Shown: positions 38,553-50,552 of the stretch, one piece after another
How the letters are laid out: each line of letters begins with the position of its first letter
Position numbering within the stretch: the first letter of the stretch is position 1
Assembly: GCF_019649055.1 (NCBI RefSeq)
Contig: NW_026570421.1
Location: 90,224-154,223 of the forward strand
DNA from: Paramacrobiotus metropolitanus
Lineage: Eukaryota > Tardigrada > Eutardigrada > Parachela > Macrobiotidae
DNA: 64,000 nucleotides
Direction of reading: 5' to 3'
Translations under genes and position numbers: made by a program
Notes under the pieces: model-generated
Seen by the model: only the letters and a program-made list of their open reading frames with translations
Told to the model about the DNA's origin: nothing
The model's database searches: none

Positions 38553-39059
38553 AACGAAAGTGCTGTGCGGCAGGAAAATTCTTGGCGCATAGTTAATTTG
38601 CTATGCCCCAGGAAATTTCTTGCAAAATTAAATTTTGAATTTTTTAAGTTGGTAATATCACTTTATGAAGTCTGATTATACAACCATACGTCTGATTGCG
38701 ATTACAGTCCATTTCTTTATCACTACTTACTTAAAAAAATCGCTTTTTAATACAGTCGCCAACGGTGCTGGTAGGAAGTATATATCAGCTAATGTTTAGA
38801 TCAAATACGCTGTAAATTCAGCTGTTAATGCTTCACACCGTTAATACATCACATCGTTATTTACGTCAAGACTTTCAAATTACATCAACTTCTCTGGCGG
38901 AAACATACACCGAATTTTTTGCGTCTCGGTCTTTGCGGGATTATTGATGCCTTGTTTTTTCAACATTTTCGCCTCAGTAATTTCGTTTGGCAAGTCTCGA
39001 AATTTGGACTCTTTGCCATAATGCGCGCTTTCGATGTTTGCGCTTTTTGAGAGGACATG
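38553..39059. other. AT-rich intergenic sequence
   Basis: No gene, repeat or motif that I can support; composition is AT-rich. Confidence 0.5.
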
Positions 39060-39308
39060 GTCGACCGGCAGGCCCGCGCTGGGGTTTTTTGGTAGGTGGG
39101 GGGCGGCGTTTTGGCTAAAATCCGCCGGGGTGGCGGCCAGAAACTGGTGGGGGCGGAGGGGTGCGGAAGGGGAGGGGCGCCATACTTTAAATCCGCCCCC
39201 CGGCGGTCAAAAAACGAAAAATCGCCGCCCCCACGGCGGCCAAAAATCGAAAAGGGGGGGGGGGCGGCCGCCCCCACCTCCCCCCCTCCAACGCGGGCCT
39301 GGGTCGAC
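39060..39308. mobile_element. GC-rich foldback/MITE-like element (249 bp)
   Basis: It begins GTCGACCGGCAGGCCCGCG and ends in the inverse (CGCGGGCCTGGGTCGAC), with GC-rich inverted arms extending about 50 bases. It stands out sharply from the AT-rich flanks. Frames across it are compositional and not genes. Confidence 0.65.
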
Positions 39309-40233
39309 GCAAAACGCTGCTGCATATACCCCACAATTAATGGAACCAGTCCCTTGTTGCGGGACTGAAGGATACTCAAATGTGAATTTCATTTCGTTCA
39401 CTGCACAGTTTTCAGGTTTACAGCTTGCGTAGAAGCGACCTTTATGACGGTGTGAAGTGATTCCCTGTTAGAGGTTGTTCGCTAACTCTCGGTATGTTGG
39501 AGAAAGTAAAATATGCCTGTGTAGGAGTTTACCAGCTTCGCCACGCGTGTAAAAGGACAGCCCAGCTTAAGAGGTTTTTTGGGCGGGACTTCGGCACTTC
39601 TTTTGGGTGACGCGTTCGAGCTTTTGCGGGATGAACGCAGTCGTACTGGATGAGGTAGCATTTGAACGTTTTCCTGAACTTATCTATTGCTTTCAAAGCA
39701 TCGACGCGACACTCTTTTACAAACATTTGATGCATTTGCTTCATATGCACGCCTTCACGTGATTGTAATTTTCAAGCTCGTTCTAAGACTGTAACTACGT
39801 ATATTGCTGCGCTGGGCTCTTGAACACCATACGTCTATCTCCCATTGCAGTGAAACATGAGTAGCACAAACATAACTAAGAACTAAGAAGTAAGAACAAA
39901 TCTTTGGTGTTGAAGTTAGAATATCGTATAAGAATTTTAAACGATTTTCAGAGCAGCTGAAATACCACTGTTCTGCTAATACTTTATAATATTGAAAATG
40001 AAATTTACAATTTACAATGAAATTTCCTGGCGCATAGAAGTGACCAATAATTAATAACCTTTTATAAAATGACTCATAAAATTATTAATAGAATAATTTT
40101 TCACGCTATAGTAACTAGAAGACGAGTCACGAGAGCTCTCATGACGTAAGGTCACCACACATTTCCAGTCAAGACTAATTTTCTATAGAACACGGAAAGC
40201 CATGATTTTCGTTTTAGCATGGACAGGTAAAAG

Positions 40234-40261
40234 CTACACCGACGTCATTAATCGGTGTAGA
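40234..40261. repeat. Short palindrome
   Basis: CTACACCGA and TCGGTGTAG flank a short loop. Confidence 0.7.
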
Positions 40262-40572
40262 CCTATCCAGTCAGAAATAAGAGAACATAAGTAACAAGTA
40301 TATACTACGGTAGTACCTATCCATTACTACACTAAAGCCGTACATTATGTCTGTACTCGTACAAGGAATGTTAATACTAGTACGTACTTGAAGATTTACT
40401 GATTAAAAAATTTAATGAGTAAACTCATGGTAAATTGTAAAATGGTTAAAAGCATCATTAATAAACTTTAATCAAACAAACGGCAACGACTTAACATTGC
40501 AACTACATTACATAACATACTAACTACTTAACAATCATAGCAACTAGCACTCATGTACTTACTTTTAAACGA

Positions 40573-40682
40573 GTACGGTATGTTCACTTTAATAATAATT
40601 ATTAAAGTGAACATACTGTACTCGTGAACATACTGTACTCGGTCTCGTGCACAAGACCGTAGTATTATTACGGCCTTGTGCA
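40573..40682. repeat. Two adjacent palindromes
   Basis: GAGTACGGTATGTTCACTTT pairs with AAAGTGAACATACTGTACTC, and the end GAACATACTGTACTCG is repeated directly just downstream. A second stem follows: GTGCACAAGACCGTA with TACGGCCTTGTGCA. Confidence 0.8.
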
Positions 40683-40947
40683 TCTCTGGTGAGTCTGGTC
40701 CCAGTACATTAACGCAAAATCGTTACAAGTACTTTAAATACAGTATTAATACTCGTACATCCTTAGAAACATCATCATAATGGATGTTGACCCTATAAAT
40801 TAATGCATCGATGATAGCAAGCTTTTGTGTGACCACTGGACTAAAGAAACTAAAGATTTAGAAAAGGTCAGCCATTCGACATTCACCGCTGCTCTAAGAG
40901 GTTTTGCTTCAAACTTCAAAGTACTGCAGACAGGCTGAAGTAAAAAC

Positions 40948-40976
40948 CAGTACTTACAGTGTGTAAGTACTGGTTT
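40948..40976. repeat. Short palindrome
   Basis: CCAGTACTTACA and TGTAAGTACTGG with a short GTG loop. Confidence 0.75.
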
Positions 40977-41615
40977 TTAAAAGCGGCTGACAGTTGCTTA
41001 AAGGAAATCGCCCGGTACATTGTCAAAAATGGGAATGTTATGTGTTATGCATCTTTCCACTACGGGTCGCGAGGCTCAGGGCGTGGCTTGCAATACAGCG
41101 AGATTTAAATTAAAGCAGACCAGAATAAAAATGCGGTTTGACTCAAAAACCATCCTTCCAATTTAAAATCTGTCAAGAAATTCCACTGATGCTACCGTCC
41201 AAAACAGTTCACGCTGGGCAATTTTCCATTCAAATGATCAAAGCCCTTGCTAAATTCGCCTGACTCTGTTCTGGTTCACTGAAGTCTACGTGACCTTTGC
41301 AAAATTACTGGAGACACTGCCAAAATGGAGAGCCGTGCCCAATGCGAGCTCGCACAGGAATCTCGGAAAGTCGGATTGTGTTTATTACAAACTTTAATAA
41401 ATGCTCGTTCGCTAAACACTGAGCAACAACTTCAGCTTTTATACAAAAAACCGCGCGATATCCCCTTTTCATCACATCGTATCACCCGCGAAAAATTTAT
41501 TTGACCACTGCTTTGTCGTCGATTTTTTCCTTATATTTTTATACCAGATCTATCGTATCGCATGTTTGAAGATATTAAGTGAAACACAAAAATCCTCTAC
41601 TTCAGTATATGTGTC

Positions 41616-41710
41616 AACCTAAGAAACCTAAGAAACCTAAGAAACCTAATTTTGGCCACCCATCATTTTGAGTGGCCAAAATGTATGGTGGCCAAAATGA
41701 ATGGGCACGG
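41616..41710. mobile_element. Fragment of a foldback element
   Basis: Three reversed TTTCTTAGG units (CCTAAGAAA) adjoin TGGCCAAAATG tandem units and an inverted partner (TTTTGGCCACC), repeating the array-plus-terminal-unit layout of foldback elements 1 and 2 in miniature. Confidence 0.55.
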
Positions 41711-43114
41711 CCTAGATATAAATAATGCGCAAAGACATCGAATTTGTGTTGAACAATGGGCTTCTTATGGGAGTTTCGTACGTTTCATAGTAAACGGAGT
41801 TTACTATATAACGACTACGCAAGTTGCCGGTTTCAGTACAATATATCCATCGTCATGACAACCGTGCGCAGTGCACAACCTGCGATGAGGCGAGAAACTT
41901 TGCATTGCTTCAAATCGCATCTGACGTAATACGATTATCCGACAGTTCTTAGCAGGAACTTCGTACTAAGTTGTGTACTGACTACTGCGCCCTTAACTTG
42001 TCTATGTATTAAATCTCCAAATTGATAATAATACTTACCAAGGCAAATTCAGACAAATTTCATTTATTTCAAAATGAAAAGCTTACTACCGTTGTATGCT
42101 TCATATTTGATCTGCAAAGGTCAAAAGAGCGTGCCCGGTGCCCAAACATACAATCAATGAATACAGACAAATTTCAGATAAAAATGAGTAAAATTTCGCC
42201 CGGCTACAGAATGTCATAAACCGAAACAAAAATGTGTTTGGGAGTACGCAAAAGTGAGGGTTTACGTGCATGTACACTAGTTTGGTACCATGTACCGGGT
42301 CACTTCCCGTGTTTTTCGAGTGGCTGCAGAAAACCGCCGCTTGCTTAATGGTTTGTTTCTCGTGCACCACCTATCGTACCGTAAGCGATTTAGCCTTCGT
42401 TAGATAATTTTACTGACTACTAAAAAGATTGGCTGTGCTCGTTAACTATGCTGTTAAAGAAATTATACAAAAATTTATTAAAATGGATTTGCCGAATGCC
42501 GATAAATCCGGATCAACTTATATCTTCTTCTTAATTTATGATCTGCTTGTTCGAGCTATTGGAATAATTTTAGGATGCTTATGCAAATCATGCACCTAAT
42601 TTTTGAACAATTTAGGTGCAGCTGATCTCCAGGGTAGTATTTTACAGTAAAATTCGCTCTGTGTTAAACTGCGTTAATGCCGAACGTGAAGCACCTGCGC
42701 ATAGGTGAATGCGCATCACTGATCACTGTTGTTTTAAAATAATCGTAACACGAGTAATTCCAGTTGAAATACTACTTTTTAATTATTTAACTTTAGAAAC
42801 TGAAGAAAGTTTGTTTCGAAGAAACCCCCGGCCCCAAAGGGGCCATTCACATTCCAGGAAAGACAAAAAAAAACACATCTTATACAATAAATTACTTAAC
42901 TAGAATTTTCCCACTATTTCGTTTTACTGCTGAAATTCCATTTCCAAGCAACAATTCCAATTAAAAGTATTGCAGTTTCAATGAAAACCGTTGCCCCGAG
43001 ACACTTCGAGTAAAAATTTAATTGAGCCGAAAACCAAACGGCAATTCTAAATCATAGCGGATAGGTAAGGTTGCACTTAAGTTCAACCAATTAGTACAAC
43101 ATTGCTGGACACGA
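41711..43114. other. Intergenic sequence, no gene supported
   Basis: Short frames only, with no recognisable motif; composition is close to the surrounding AT-rich DNA. Confidence 0.5.
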
Positions 43115-44620
43115 CTACCGGCATATCCCAATTAATTCGTTGGTGATGACGTACGAATTTGTTTCGCAGTTCGGCGGCAAGGTTGGCTTCTGGCCCGGCT
43201 GACGTCTCGGTTTGTACTGGAACCACTGCCCAATGCTATCGCGGAAACCTTGTGTTGCTTGCTCCCCATAACCTGCCAGTACAAGCGCAGCCGTATCCAC
43301 AATCAAAGTGGGCAGGTAAATCCGGCTCTGAGACGCCATCAAGGGCCCAGCAAATAAGTAGACTAGGAATGAGACCGTCATCAGGTACATGTGAGCCAGT
43401 GAAGCGTGTTTGTGTAAGCTGAGAATGTCGAACAAGCCGTCACATTGTCGCTCCCATGATACAGCCGCCAAGGTGAAACTTTGTGCGCCTGCGTTGCGCT
43501 AGAAACTGTTTACCAGCCACAACAATCGCAGGGCGGATATTTCGCCCGCGATGGGGACGAGGGAAAACAGAATGGGAACCGTCAGCAGACATATTTGTAT
43601 GCTGGTTCGCATGGATTGACGATCTTCTTTCTGGAAATGCATTCGCGCTAGTTACACAACTTAAATAAATCACCATCCTAATAATGAACTTGATATTTTT
43701 TGTAGATATTTTATAAAAAATCACATGTACGAGTACATATTATACAACAGTCAGCGTACAGCGGACCGCGAGACTGGAAGACCAGCTGAACGGAAAAGTA
43801 AATCAATACAATACGTACAGTGAAACCTCCCGATCTTGAACGTTCGCCCTCGCCTCGGTACGTAATGTTTTGTTCAGGGTTAGAGGTTTTCACGGTTCCG
43901 AAGTTACCGCCTCCTGTGGATTATGTCGGTACGAAAAAACTGTTCAGATTCATGGGTGTTTAAACTCGAAGGTTTCGCTGTATAGTCATTCCAGAATCGA
44001 AACTTCGTAAATATTATGATAACTATTAAAAGCATGAACCAATCATTCAAAAGATGAGCAGTAATTATTTAAAATTTAGTTATTATTATCTTTATTAGCA
44101 CAGCCGGCGTATATGTATGTGTTACCGCTCTTACAAAAAACCCATTTTTTGGCGCGTCGGTGCAGTTCGAAAGGCGTGTCTACGCAAGCGCCGCACAACC
44201 GTGACAACGACTGGTAACCGGTACTTACTTAGTAAAATACTTCGTACCAAGATTTGTATGTGACGGCCTCTAGTTGTGTGTTGTATACGGAATGGCTCGC
44301 AAGTGCTTCGATAACACTACGTATCGCATGTGACGCAAAGCATCTTATCAACCTTACTTGGCTTGTGTAACTGGTAAAAACGCGGTACGGCAGAACTGCC
44401 GCCGTACGACGATTAACAAATTTTTATTAAGATTGATATCAAAGTTGCTTACTTGGTTAGATAAATCCTCGTCTGCCATGAAGACAGTAGCGCTCGCCAC
44501 TAGAAGCTTTCGGAGTAAAGCGAGAACCAAAAAACCCATCGCTTGACCATTGATGACAAGCACTGTCTTCCTAACCACCTCCATTAGCGCTGAAAATTCT
44601 AGTTTAGTTATCCGCTGATC
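43115..44620 (-). pseudogene. Chemoreceptor-like gene copy with one in-frame stop
   Basis: Exon 1 (about 44620-44453) encodes VVRKTVLVINGQAMGFLVL and ends at donor AACCAA|GTAAGC. Exon 2 (43630-43115) starts after TTTCCAG. The intron has the same place and phase as in the gene at 32894 but is 822 bp. In exon 2 a single TAG at 43501-43499 interrupts the frame after 43 codons; the same frame then continues through SQSRIYLPTLIVDTAALVLAG to a normal end. The 5' part beyond 44620 was not found. A Gypsy element is inserted at 44701, immediately upstream. Confidence 0.6.
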
Positions 44621-44700
44621 CGGCTGACCAAGCACATTCTGTAAGCGCTGGATACAGGATCGGATATAGTGATAGTTGTCTGCTGATTCATGTTAATGAT

Positions 44701-44827
44701 TGTCAGTGTGTCAGTGCATAGCAACCGATATGTTGTATTAATGACTTTACGTTACATGATGATTATGCTGTCGTATTACATATTAGTAAGTACCAGAGAG
44801 AACGAAGTAAAGACGTGACATAACTTG
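44701..44827 (+). repeat. 5' LTR of Gypsy element 1
   Basis: TGTCAGTGTGTCAG to ACATAACTT. It is unusually short. TGGCGTGAAGG right after it may be the primer-binding site. Confidence 0.85.
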
Positions 44828-44858
44828 GCGTGAAGGCCATTTTTGTGGTATTCAACGA

Positions 44859-45740
44859 ATGTCTCTGGACGATATTGGTATTGATTATACCACGAACGTG
44901 TTGACCACGTCCGGGCCGCCTACTATGGCAAAAGCAAAGGAATCCCCGACGCTGCTCAAGTTCGAGCCTGGCTCCATGGTGTGGAAAGCATGGCGTTCCC
45001 GTTATAACAATTATGTTAAGATACAGGAACTCACCACGGAGGACGATCAAAAGCGGCTGCTGTTGGACTCACTAGGAGTGGAAGCACATGAGATGTTGTT
45101 TGCCATGTGTCTTCCTCAAGATCCCGCAGAGCTAAAGCTGGATGAAGTCATTGCCCATCTCGAGCATGCATACGTAAAGAAGACACTGCAGTCAACAGAA
45201 TGGGCGAAGCAGGAAGTTGGTGAAACCCTTTTGGATTTCGCCAATAAGCTGCGGAGGAAGGCGGTGTTGTGTTCGTTTCCGGCGGACGCGTTGGAGGGGA
45301 ACATGCGCGCGGCCTTCCTAAACGGAGTCCAAAATGAAGCGACGCAGCGCCATTTGCGAACCAAGGAAATCGATGTTCTGGCGAAAGCACTGGATATCGC
45401 AGAGCAGTATGAGCTGGCGCAGCTGAAGCGGACAGCTACTACTACTGAAGTGGCGAGGATCGACGGCGGCCAGAAGGGACGTTCGGGGCCACATCCGAAG
45501 GGACGTAACGGTGGTACTCGACCTGGGCGTGGTGACGGCAACAGTGGCAAGATGGCTGGCAGCAGCGGCGCATGCTACGCGTGTGGCGGGAAAGGGCATG
45601 TGAAGGCCGATTGCTGGGCGAAGGAAGCGACGTGCAGAAAGCGCGGCAAGAAAGGTCATGTCGCAAAGGCGTGCAAGCCTCCGCCAAGGGGCGACAGGCG
45701 GCGGCGGCCGTCGGACGTGGACAGTGCAGGAAGACTTTGA
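44859..45740 (+). CDS. gag: Gag of Gypsy element 1 (293 aa)
   Basis: The capsid region is of the Gag/retrotransposon type (WKAWRSRYNNYVKIQEL, LLLDSLGVEAHEMLF, RRKAVLCSFPADALEGNMR). The nucleocapsid end has one good CCHC knuckle (CYACGGKGHVKADC). A second knuckle has Arg in place of its second Cys (CRKRGKKGHVAKAC) and may bind zinc poorly. The pol frame overlaps the last 83 bases in another reading frame (+1 relative to gag), implying a programmed frameshift or re-initiation. It packages element RNA into virus-like particles in the cytoplasm. Confidence 0.9.
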   Translation: MSLDDIGIDYTTNVLTTSGPPTMAKAKESPTLLKFEPGSMVWKAWRSRYNNYVKIQELTTEDDQKRLLLDSLGVEAHEMLFAMCLPQDPAELKLDEVIAHLEHAYVKKTLQSTEWAKQEVGETLLDFANKLRRKAVLCSFPADALEGNMRAAFLNGVQNEATQRHLRTKEIDVLAKALDIAEQYELAQLKRTATTTEVARIDGGQKGRSGPHPKGRNGGTRPGRGDGNSGKMAGSSGACYACGGKGHVKADCWAKEATCRKRGKKGHVAKACKPPPRGDRRRRPSDVDSAGRL

Positions 45741-48700
45741 CGTCCTGGCTATCGGTGATGAAGTGGGTGGATCGATTCGGGTACCGATCACCTTGAATGA
45801 TGCTCGTGTATCCATGCTGCTGGATACAGGATCCGGTGTGACGATCATCACGGCGAGCACGTGGAGACAGATCGGCTCGCCGAAGCTGACGCCTTACGCC
45901 ACACCACTACGAAGTTTCACGGGCCATCCGATCCAGGTAATCGGAAGTGCAACGATGCCTGTGGTATATGGACGGACAAGGAAGTCACTGCCCGTCCTCG
46001 TAGTGGCCCGTGGAGGCGACGTGCTGGGGCGTGACTGGATCAAAGCGCTAGATCTCAGTCACCTAAGTCTGAAAGAGCTGCAAGTGTCTACGGTGTCAAA
46101 GGTCACCGCCCGCGCATCTGTCCAGAGCATTTTGGATCGCCACAGCAGCGTATTTCGCGATGAACTTGGGCACTGCAAGGAATTTAAGGCTCACCTCTAC
46201 CTAAAGGAAGGTGCGAAGCCGGTCTTTTGTAAGCCACGAACGGTCCCGTTCGCCTATCGGGACGCAGTGGAAAAAGATCTGGACCGCTTGGTGGAAAGAG
46301 GGATACTCACGCCTGTGGAGCATGCGGAATGGGCTGCACCTATCGTTGGAACACAGAAGCGAGCAGGAGACATCCGCACGTGTGCTGACCTGAGCACAGG
46401 ATTGAATGACTCGCTCGACGTGCAAACCTATCCGCTGCCTACTCCCGACGAGTTGTTTGCTAAGTTGAACGGGGGTGACAAGTTCAGCAGCCTGGATCTG
46501 GCGGAAGCGTATGCGCAAATAGAGCTGGACGAAGAAAGTAAGAAGCTGGTTGTCATCAACACGCATAAAGGCCTGTTCAGATACAACCGTCTGACGTTTG
46601 GAGTCGCAAGCGGACCGAGCATTTTCCAGCAGATTATTGAGCGCATACTGCAAGGCTGCGAGGGCGTGGCGGTGTACATTGACGACATTATCGTCACGGG
46701 CAAGACGGACGAAGAACACCAGCGGAACTTGGAAGCGGTGTTAGAACGGCTGGAGAAGTACGGACTGCGAGTGAAACTGTCGAAGTGCAGATTCATGCAG
46801 GAATCGGTCGAATATCTGGGTTTTGTGGTGGACCGCCGCGGGCGACACATTTCCCAGGATCGCGTGAAAGCACTGGTGGATATGAAAATGCCCACCAACG
46901 TCAGTGAGTTACGTGCATACCTGGGCATGGTAAATCATTACGCCAAGTTCGTACCGAACCTATCCGCAAAGTGCAGTCCGTTTCACCGCCTATTAAAGTC
47001 CGGTGCACCATGGGAATGGACGACGGAGTGTGCAAAGCAGTTTCAGGCACTCAAGGAAGAAATTGTCCACGCAACGTTCCTGGTGCATTTCAATCCCGCA
47101 ATGCCGTTGGTGTTGGCAGCGGATGCGTCGCAGTATGGCGTGGGCGCGGTTCTGTGTCACCGTTTTCCCGACGGAACGGAAAGGCCGATTGCGCACGCGT
47201 CCAAGAGCCTGTCAGCGGCGGAAAAGAATTACGGACAAATTGAAAAAGAGGCACTCGCGCTCGTCAACGGCTGTAAGAAATTCCATCAGTACGTGGCCGG
47301 CAGGGAGTTTACGCTGTTAACGGATCACAAGCCGTTATTGAGCGTCTTCGGCAAGCGGAAAGATGTCCCAGTGGTCACGGCCAATCGTCTCCAGCGGTGG
47401 GCGTTGTTGCTCATGGGATACAGCTTTTCCATAGAGTACCGCCGCACCGAGGAGTTTGGTCAAGCAGATGGTCTCAGCCGACTGCCGCTCCACTCCACAC
47501 AGTTGGAGAAATACCCAAACCTGGGGATGGACAACGTAGTGAGCGCGCTGCATGTGGAAAGTGCGGAAAATATACCCGTGCCCGTGGAAGACATCGCAAG
47601 GGAAACGGCTGCCGATGCGGAGCTCCAGGAAGTTCGCCAGTGCATCAGTCGCGGCTGGCCGGAGTCCGTAAGCGATCGAATGCGGCCGTACAAGAAGGTG
47701 CAGCGCGAGCTCAGTGTGCTGAATGGCTGTGTGTGCTGGGGGTCGCGCACGGTTATTCCTGAGAAGTATCGTCCCAGGATACTGAAGCACCTGCACGCAG
47801 CACACATGGGCGCCGGAAAAATGAAAGGTGAGGCGCGAGGCTACTGTTGGTGGCCATCGATGGACAGGGAGATTGAGCAGGTCGCCAAGGACTGCCGAAT
47901 ATGCACCGAGCGCGCGGGTGAGACAGCGAAAGTTCCGCTAGCGCAGTGGCCGGTGCCTGATGCTCCCTGGAAGCGTGTCCACATGGACTTTGCCGGTCCA
48001 TATCGAGGCACGATGTTGCTCGTGGTGGTGGACGCAATGTCCAAATGGCCGGAAGTGGTGCAAATGAAGCACGCAACAACGGAAGGAGTGATGGAGGCGC
48101 TGCTCACGATGTTCAGCTGATACGGTGTGTGCAATGAAGTAGTGTCGGACAACGGCACACCATTCACATCGCTACAGTTTGTGGATTTCTGCGCCAAGTA
48201 TGGCATCAAGCACACCAGGACGCCTCCAGGTCACCCGCAGTCGAACGGGCAGGCCGAGCGGTACGTGCAAACCGTTAAAGACGGAGTTGCAAAGTTGATG
48301 GCCGACGGTCATGCTTTGCCGGATGCGTTACGCCAGTTCCTGTGGCGTTATCGCAGCGCGCCGCATGCAACGACCGGGCAGTCGCCGGCCGAACTGTTTA
48401 TCGGACGGAAGCTCCGATCGACGTTGGACCTTTTGGTTCCCGTCATGGCAACCACGACAGAGCGCAACCGCGAGCGATACCAGAAGAATTTCGATAAGCG
48501 GACGAAACCGAAAGAGTTCCACAGTGGTCAGCTGGTGCTGGTGCGCGACTACCGGTTGAACCGCACAGTCGATTGGATAAGCGGGAAGTTGGTCAAACGT
48601 TACGGCACAAAGGTGTGGGATGTTAAAGTCGGCGATCTGATTTGGCGTCGACATGTAAATCAGATGCGACCGCGAAGTTGGCTGGAAATGCATGAAATGG

Positions 48701-49020
48701 TGGAAGCAGATGTTCCACCATCACTCAACGCGGAAGCACCACCGCCTACGAATGACCTTCCGGAAATGACCAGTACAGCGGTGCCATCATCTACTGCGAA
48801 CGAGGCAGAGACTGCTAAGCCGGAACCTGACGAGCCGAAAAGTCAACCCGATTCAGCGAAGTTTTCCCAACCGCAGAAGCCCGCTGAAACCAAGCCTGCT
48901 ACAGTGAATAAGCCGCAGGCTACGAAGCCCAAGAAGACCAAACCGGAACCGGTGGAACCACGTCGTACAGCAAGGGCGAACGCTGGAATAGCTCCTAAGC
49001 TGTTAATACATGAGCAATAA
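45658..49020 (+). pseudogene. pol: Pol of Gypsy element 1: PR-RT-RH-IN, one premature stop
   Basis: Domains in order: aspartic protease LLDTGSGVT; reverse transcriptase with SSLDLAEAYAQIELDE and YIDDIIV; RNase H with VLAADASQYGVGAVL; integrase zinc domain HLHAAHMG...CRICT; DDE core with HMDFAGP, VVSDNGTPF and GQAERYVQ; and a C-terminal tail. An in-frame TGA at 48118-48120, between the first and second catalytic aspartates of the integrase, splits the frame. Reading continues in the same frame from 48121 to 49020. All catalytic residues are otherwise present. As it stands the element can make RT but not complete integrase unless the stop is read through. Confidence 0.9.
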
Positions 49021-49073
49021 GTTCTTTCAGTTTTTGTTTGTGTTTGTGAAGTGGGTTCCCCACTTGGGGAAGG

Positions 49074-49200
49074 TGTCAGTGTGTCAGTGCATAGCAACCG
49101 ATATGTTGTATTAATGACTTTACGTTACATGATGATTATGCTGTCGTATTACAAATTAGTAAGTACCAGAGAGAACGAAGTAAAGACGTGACATAACTTC
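49074..49200 (+). repeat. 3' LTR of Gypsy element 1
   Basis: Matches the 5' LTR apart from one internal difference (CATATTA versus CAAATTA) and the last base. Confidence 0.88.
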
Positions 49201-50233
49201 AATGATGTAAGTCCGTTCAATTCACTGAAAATTTTACACTTGCCTCCGTGGCAAAACCAAAAAAAAAATCAAGGGAAATGAAAAAAGCTAGTACGATCAC
49301 AACATCGAGGACTTTCGATCGAAATCTGCACGTTATTGATTCAGGATTCACCGCAATGCACCGTGTAAAACAGCAGAGTCGTCATCAAGTTGAACAGTGG
49401 AATACCCAAGTGACAAGTCGTACTCTTATTTCAGTTTATACTTTATACCGAAAAGACTAAAATTATTGTGCCAGCCTGCCAGCCGCCAGGAGTGCTTCTA
49501 CGCATGTATACTTCGTACCAAATTACTTAAAAGGAAGATTATTCATGAGACGCTTTTCTCGTTAGTCAGACCCGTCAGCCTATTCCATGTTTGAACGACC
49601 AGACACAAATAAGAAGAATTATTATTTAATAACAATGATCAGTAACTGCTGTTATGAGCCCCTCTCTCAGCGGTTCCAAGCTTTCCGCTCTCTTTTCTAC
49701 CGGGCAGTTTTTGCGCATCTGTGTACATAAACTGAACAGATAGCAGGTCACAGGCTATGTAACAAGGATTGTCGGGGTATTTGTGTGTTTGTCTGCCTCT
49801 GCAGAGTGCAGATCACCCTCTACCCCCTTCTTCCTCTCAAATCGATACTTGAGAAAGCAGACGTCTTGTCTAAACTTTGGCAGGTGCTGTTTCGCTTTCT
49901 GAAAAGACAAAACCCTTGCATAAAGAAAATGCGAAGCGGATAATTGGAGGGAGTTTATAGCGGTTGCTACAACTTTGTGGCTACGTGCTATCCCCTCCCC
50001 CAATGCACGAATGCTAGTCTGTTCGCATAAACTCATCGCCAGCTTGCTACACTTCTAGATGATAGCAAGAAAGTAGCCAGTTGACCCAGTTCACAGCGGC
50101 TTGCTACGACTAGACGGCACCCGCCCGGTGGGACCGTAGAAGGCAACCGCCCACAGTAATGGCAGGTAGCAACAGCAGCGCCCGCCCACCGCTACGGCAG
50201 CGGACAACCTCTTATGGTGGCGGGTTACTTGAC
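49201..50233. other. Intergenic sequence, no gene supported
   Basis: No credible coding frame. It begins with the AATGAT target duplication of Gypsy element 1. Confidence 0.5.
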
Positions 50234-50347
50234 TATGGCAAGCCGATATTAGGTATATGGCAAGCCGACATTATATACATTATGGCAAGCCGATATTAGG
50301 TATATGGCAAGCCGACATTATATACATTATGGCAAGCCGATATTAGG
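50234..50347 (+). repeat. 47-bp tandem repeat, 2.4 copies
   Basis: Units begin TATGGCAAGCCGATATTAGG at 50234, 50281 and (partial) 50328. Each unit itself contains two diverged copies of TATGGCAAGCCGA. Confidence 0.9.
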
Positions 50348-50552
50348 CGTATGTACTCGTAATATTGCTCTTTTCCGAAAATTATTTTAATCCGCTTTTA
50401 ACTTTTTAACTTATTGTACATATGAAACATTTTTTATTTATTTGATTTGTTTCAAGATTTCATCTTCAAAATCTAAATTGAAATCTTTGCAAATTTTAAT
50501 TTTGAAATTTGAAGTTTAGTTGTAAGTTGAAATTTTAAAAAAATTTAAGTTC

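Larger units (their letters stand above)
39309..41600. other. Gene-poor, hairpin-rich intergenic sequence
   Basis: No coding frame is credible. Several perfect or near-perfect palindromes occur, listed separately at 40234, 40573 and 40948. Confidence 0.6.
44701..49200 (+). mobile_element. Complete Ty3/Gypsy retrotransposon, young
   Basis: Two LTRs of 127 bases flank gag and pol. They differ at one internal base and possibly the last base. AATGAT occurs at 44695-44700 and 49201-49206 as target-site duplication. A purine-rich tract (TTGGGGAAGG) lies just before the 3' LTR. The order protease, RT, RNase H, integrase is the Gypsy order. Only one nonsense codon breaks pol. Confidence 0.93.

Noticed and set aside
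39034-39432. Overlapping ORFs on both strands in the GC-rich island
   Set aside because: Gly/Pro/Arg-rich frames in several phases are a compositional effect of the G/C-rich foldback.
40787-41390. Possible decayed transposase frame starting MDVDPIN
   Set aside because: Several stops within a few dozen codons and no recognisable motif; too weak to annotate.
38268-44836. Shared AACTTGGCGTGAA between the 37346-38295 element end and the start of Gypsy element 1 after its LTR
   Set aside because: Thirteen bases only, with no further similarity; probably chance.
45116-45860. Long minus-strand ORFs opposite gag and pol of Gypsy element 1
   Set aside because: Shadow frames of the real plus-strand genes.
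48118-48120. TGA in Gypsy pol as a recoded codon
   Set aside because: Possible, but a single TGA in a recent retrotransposon copy is more simply a nonsense mutation; no recoding signal was seen.
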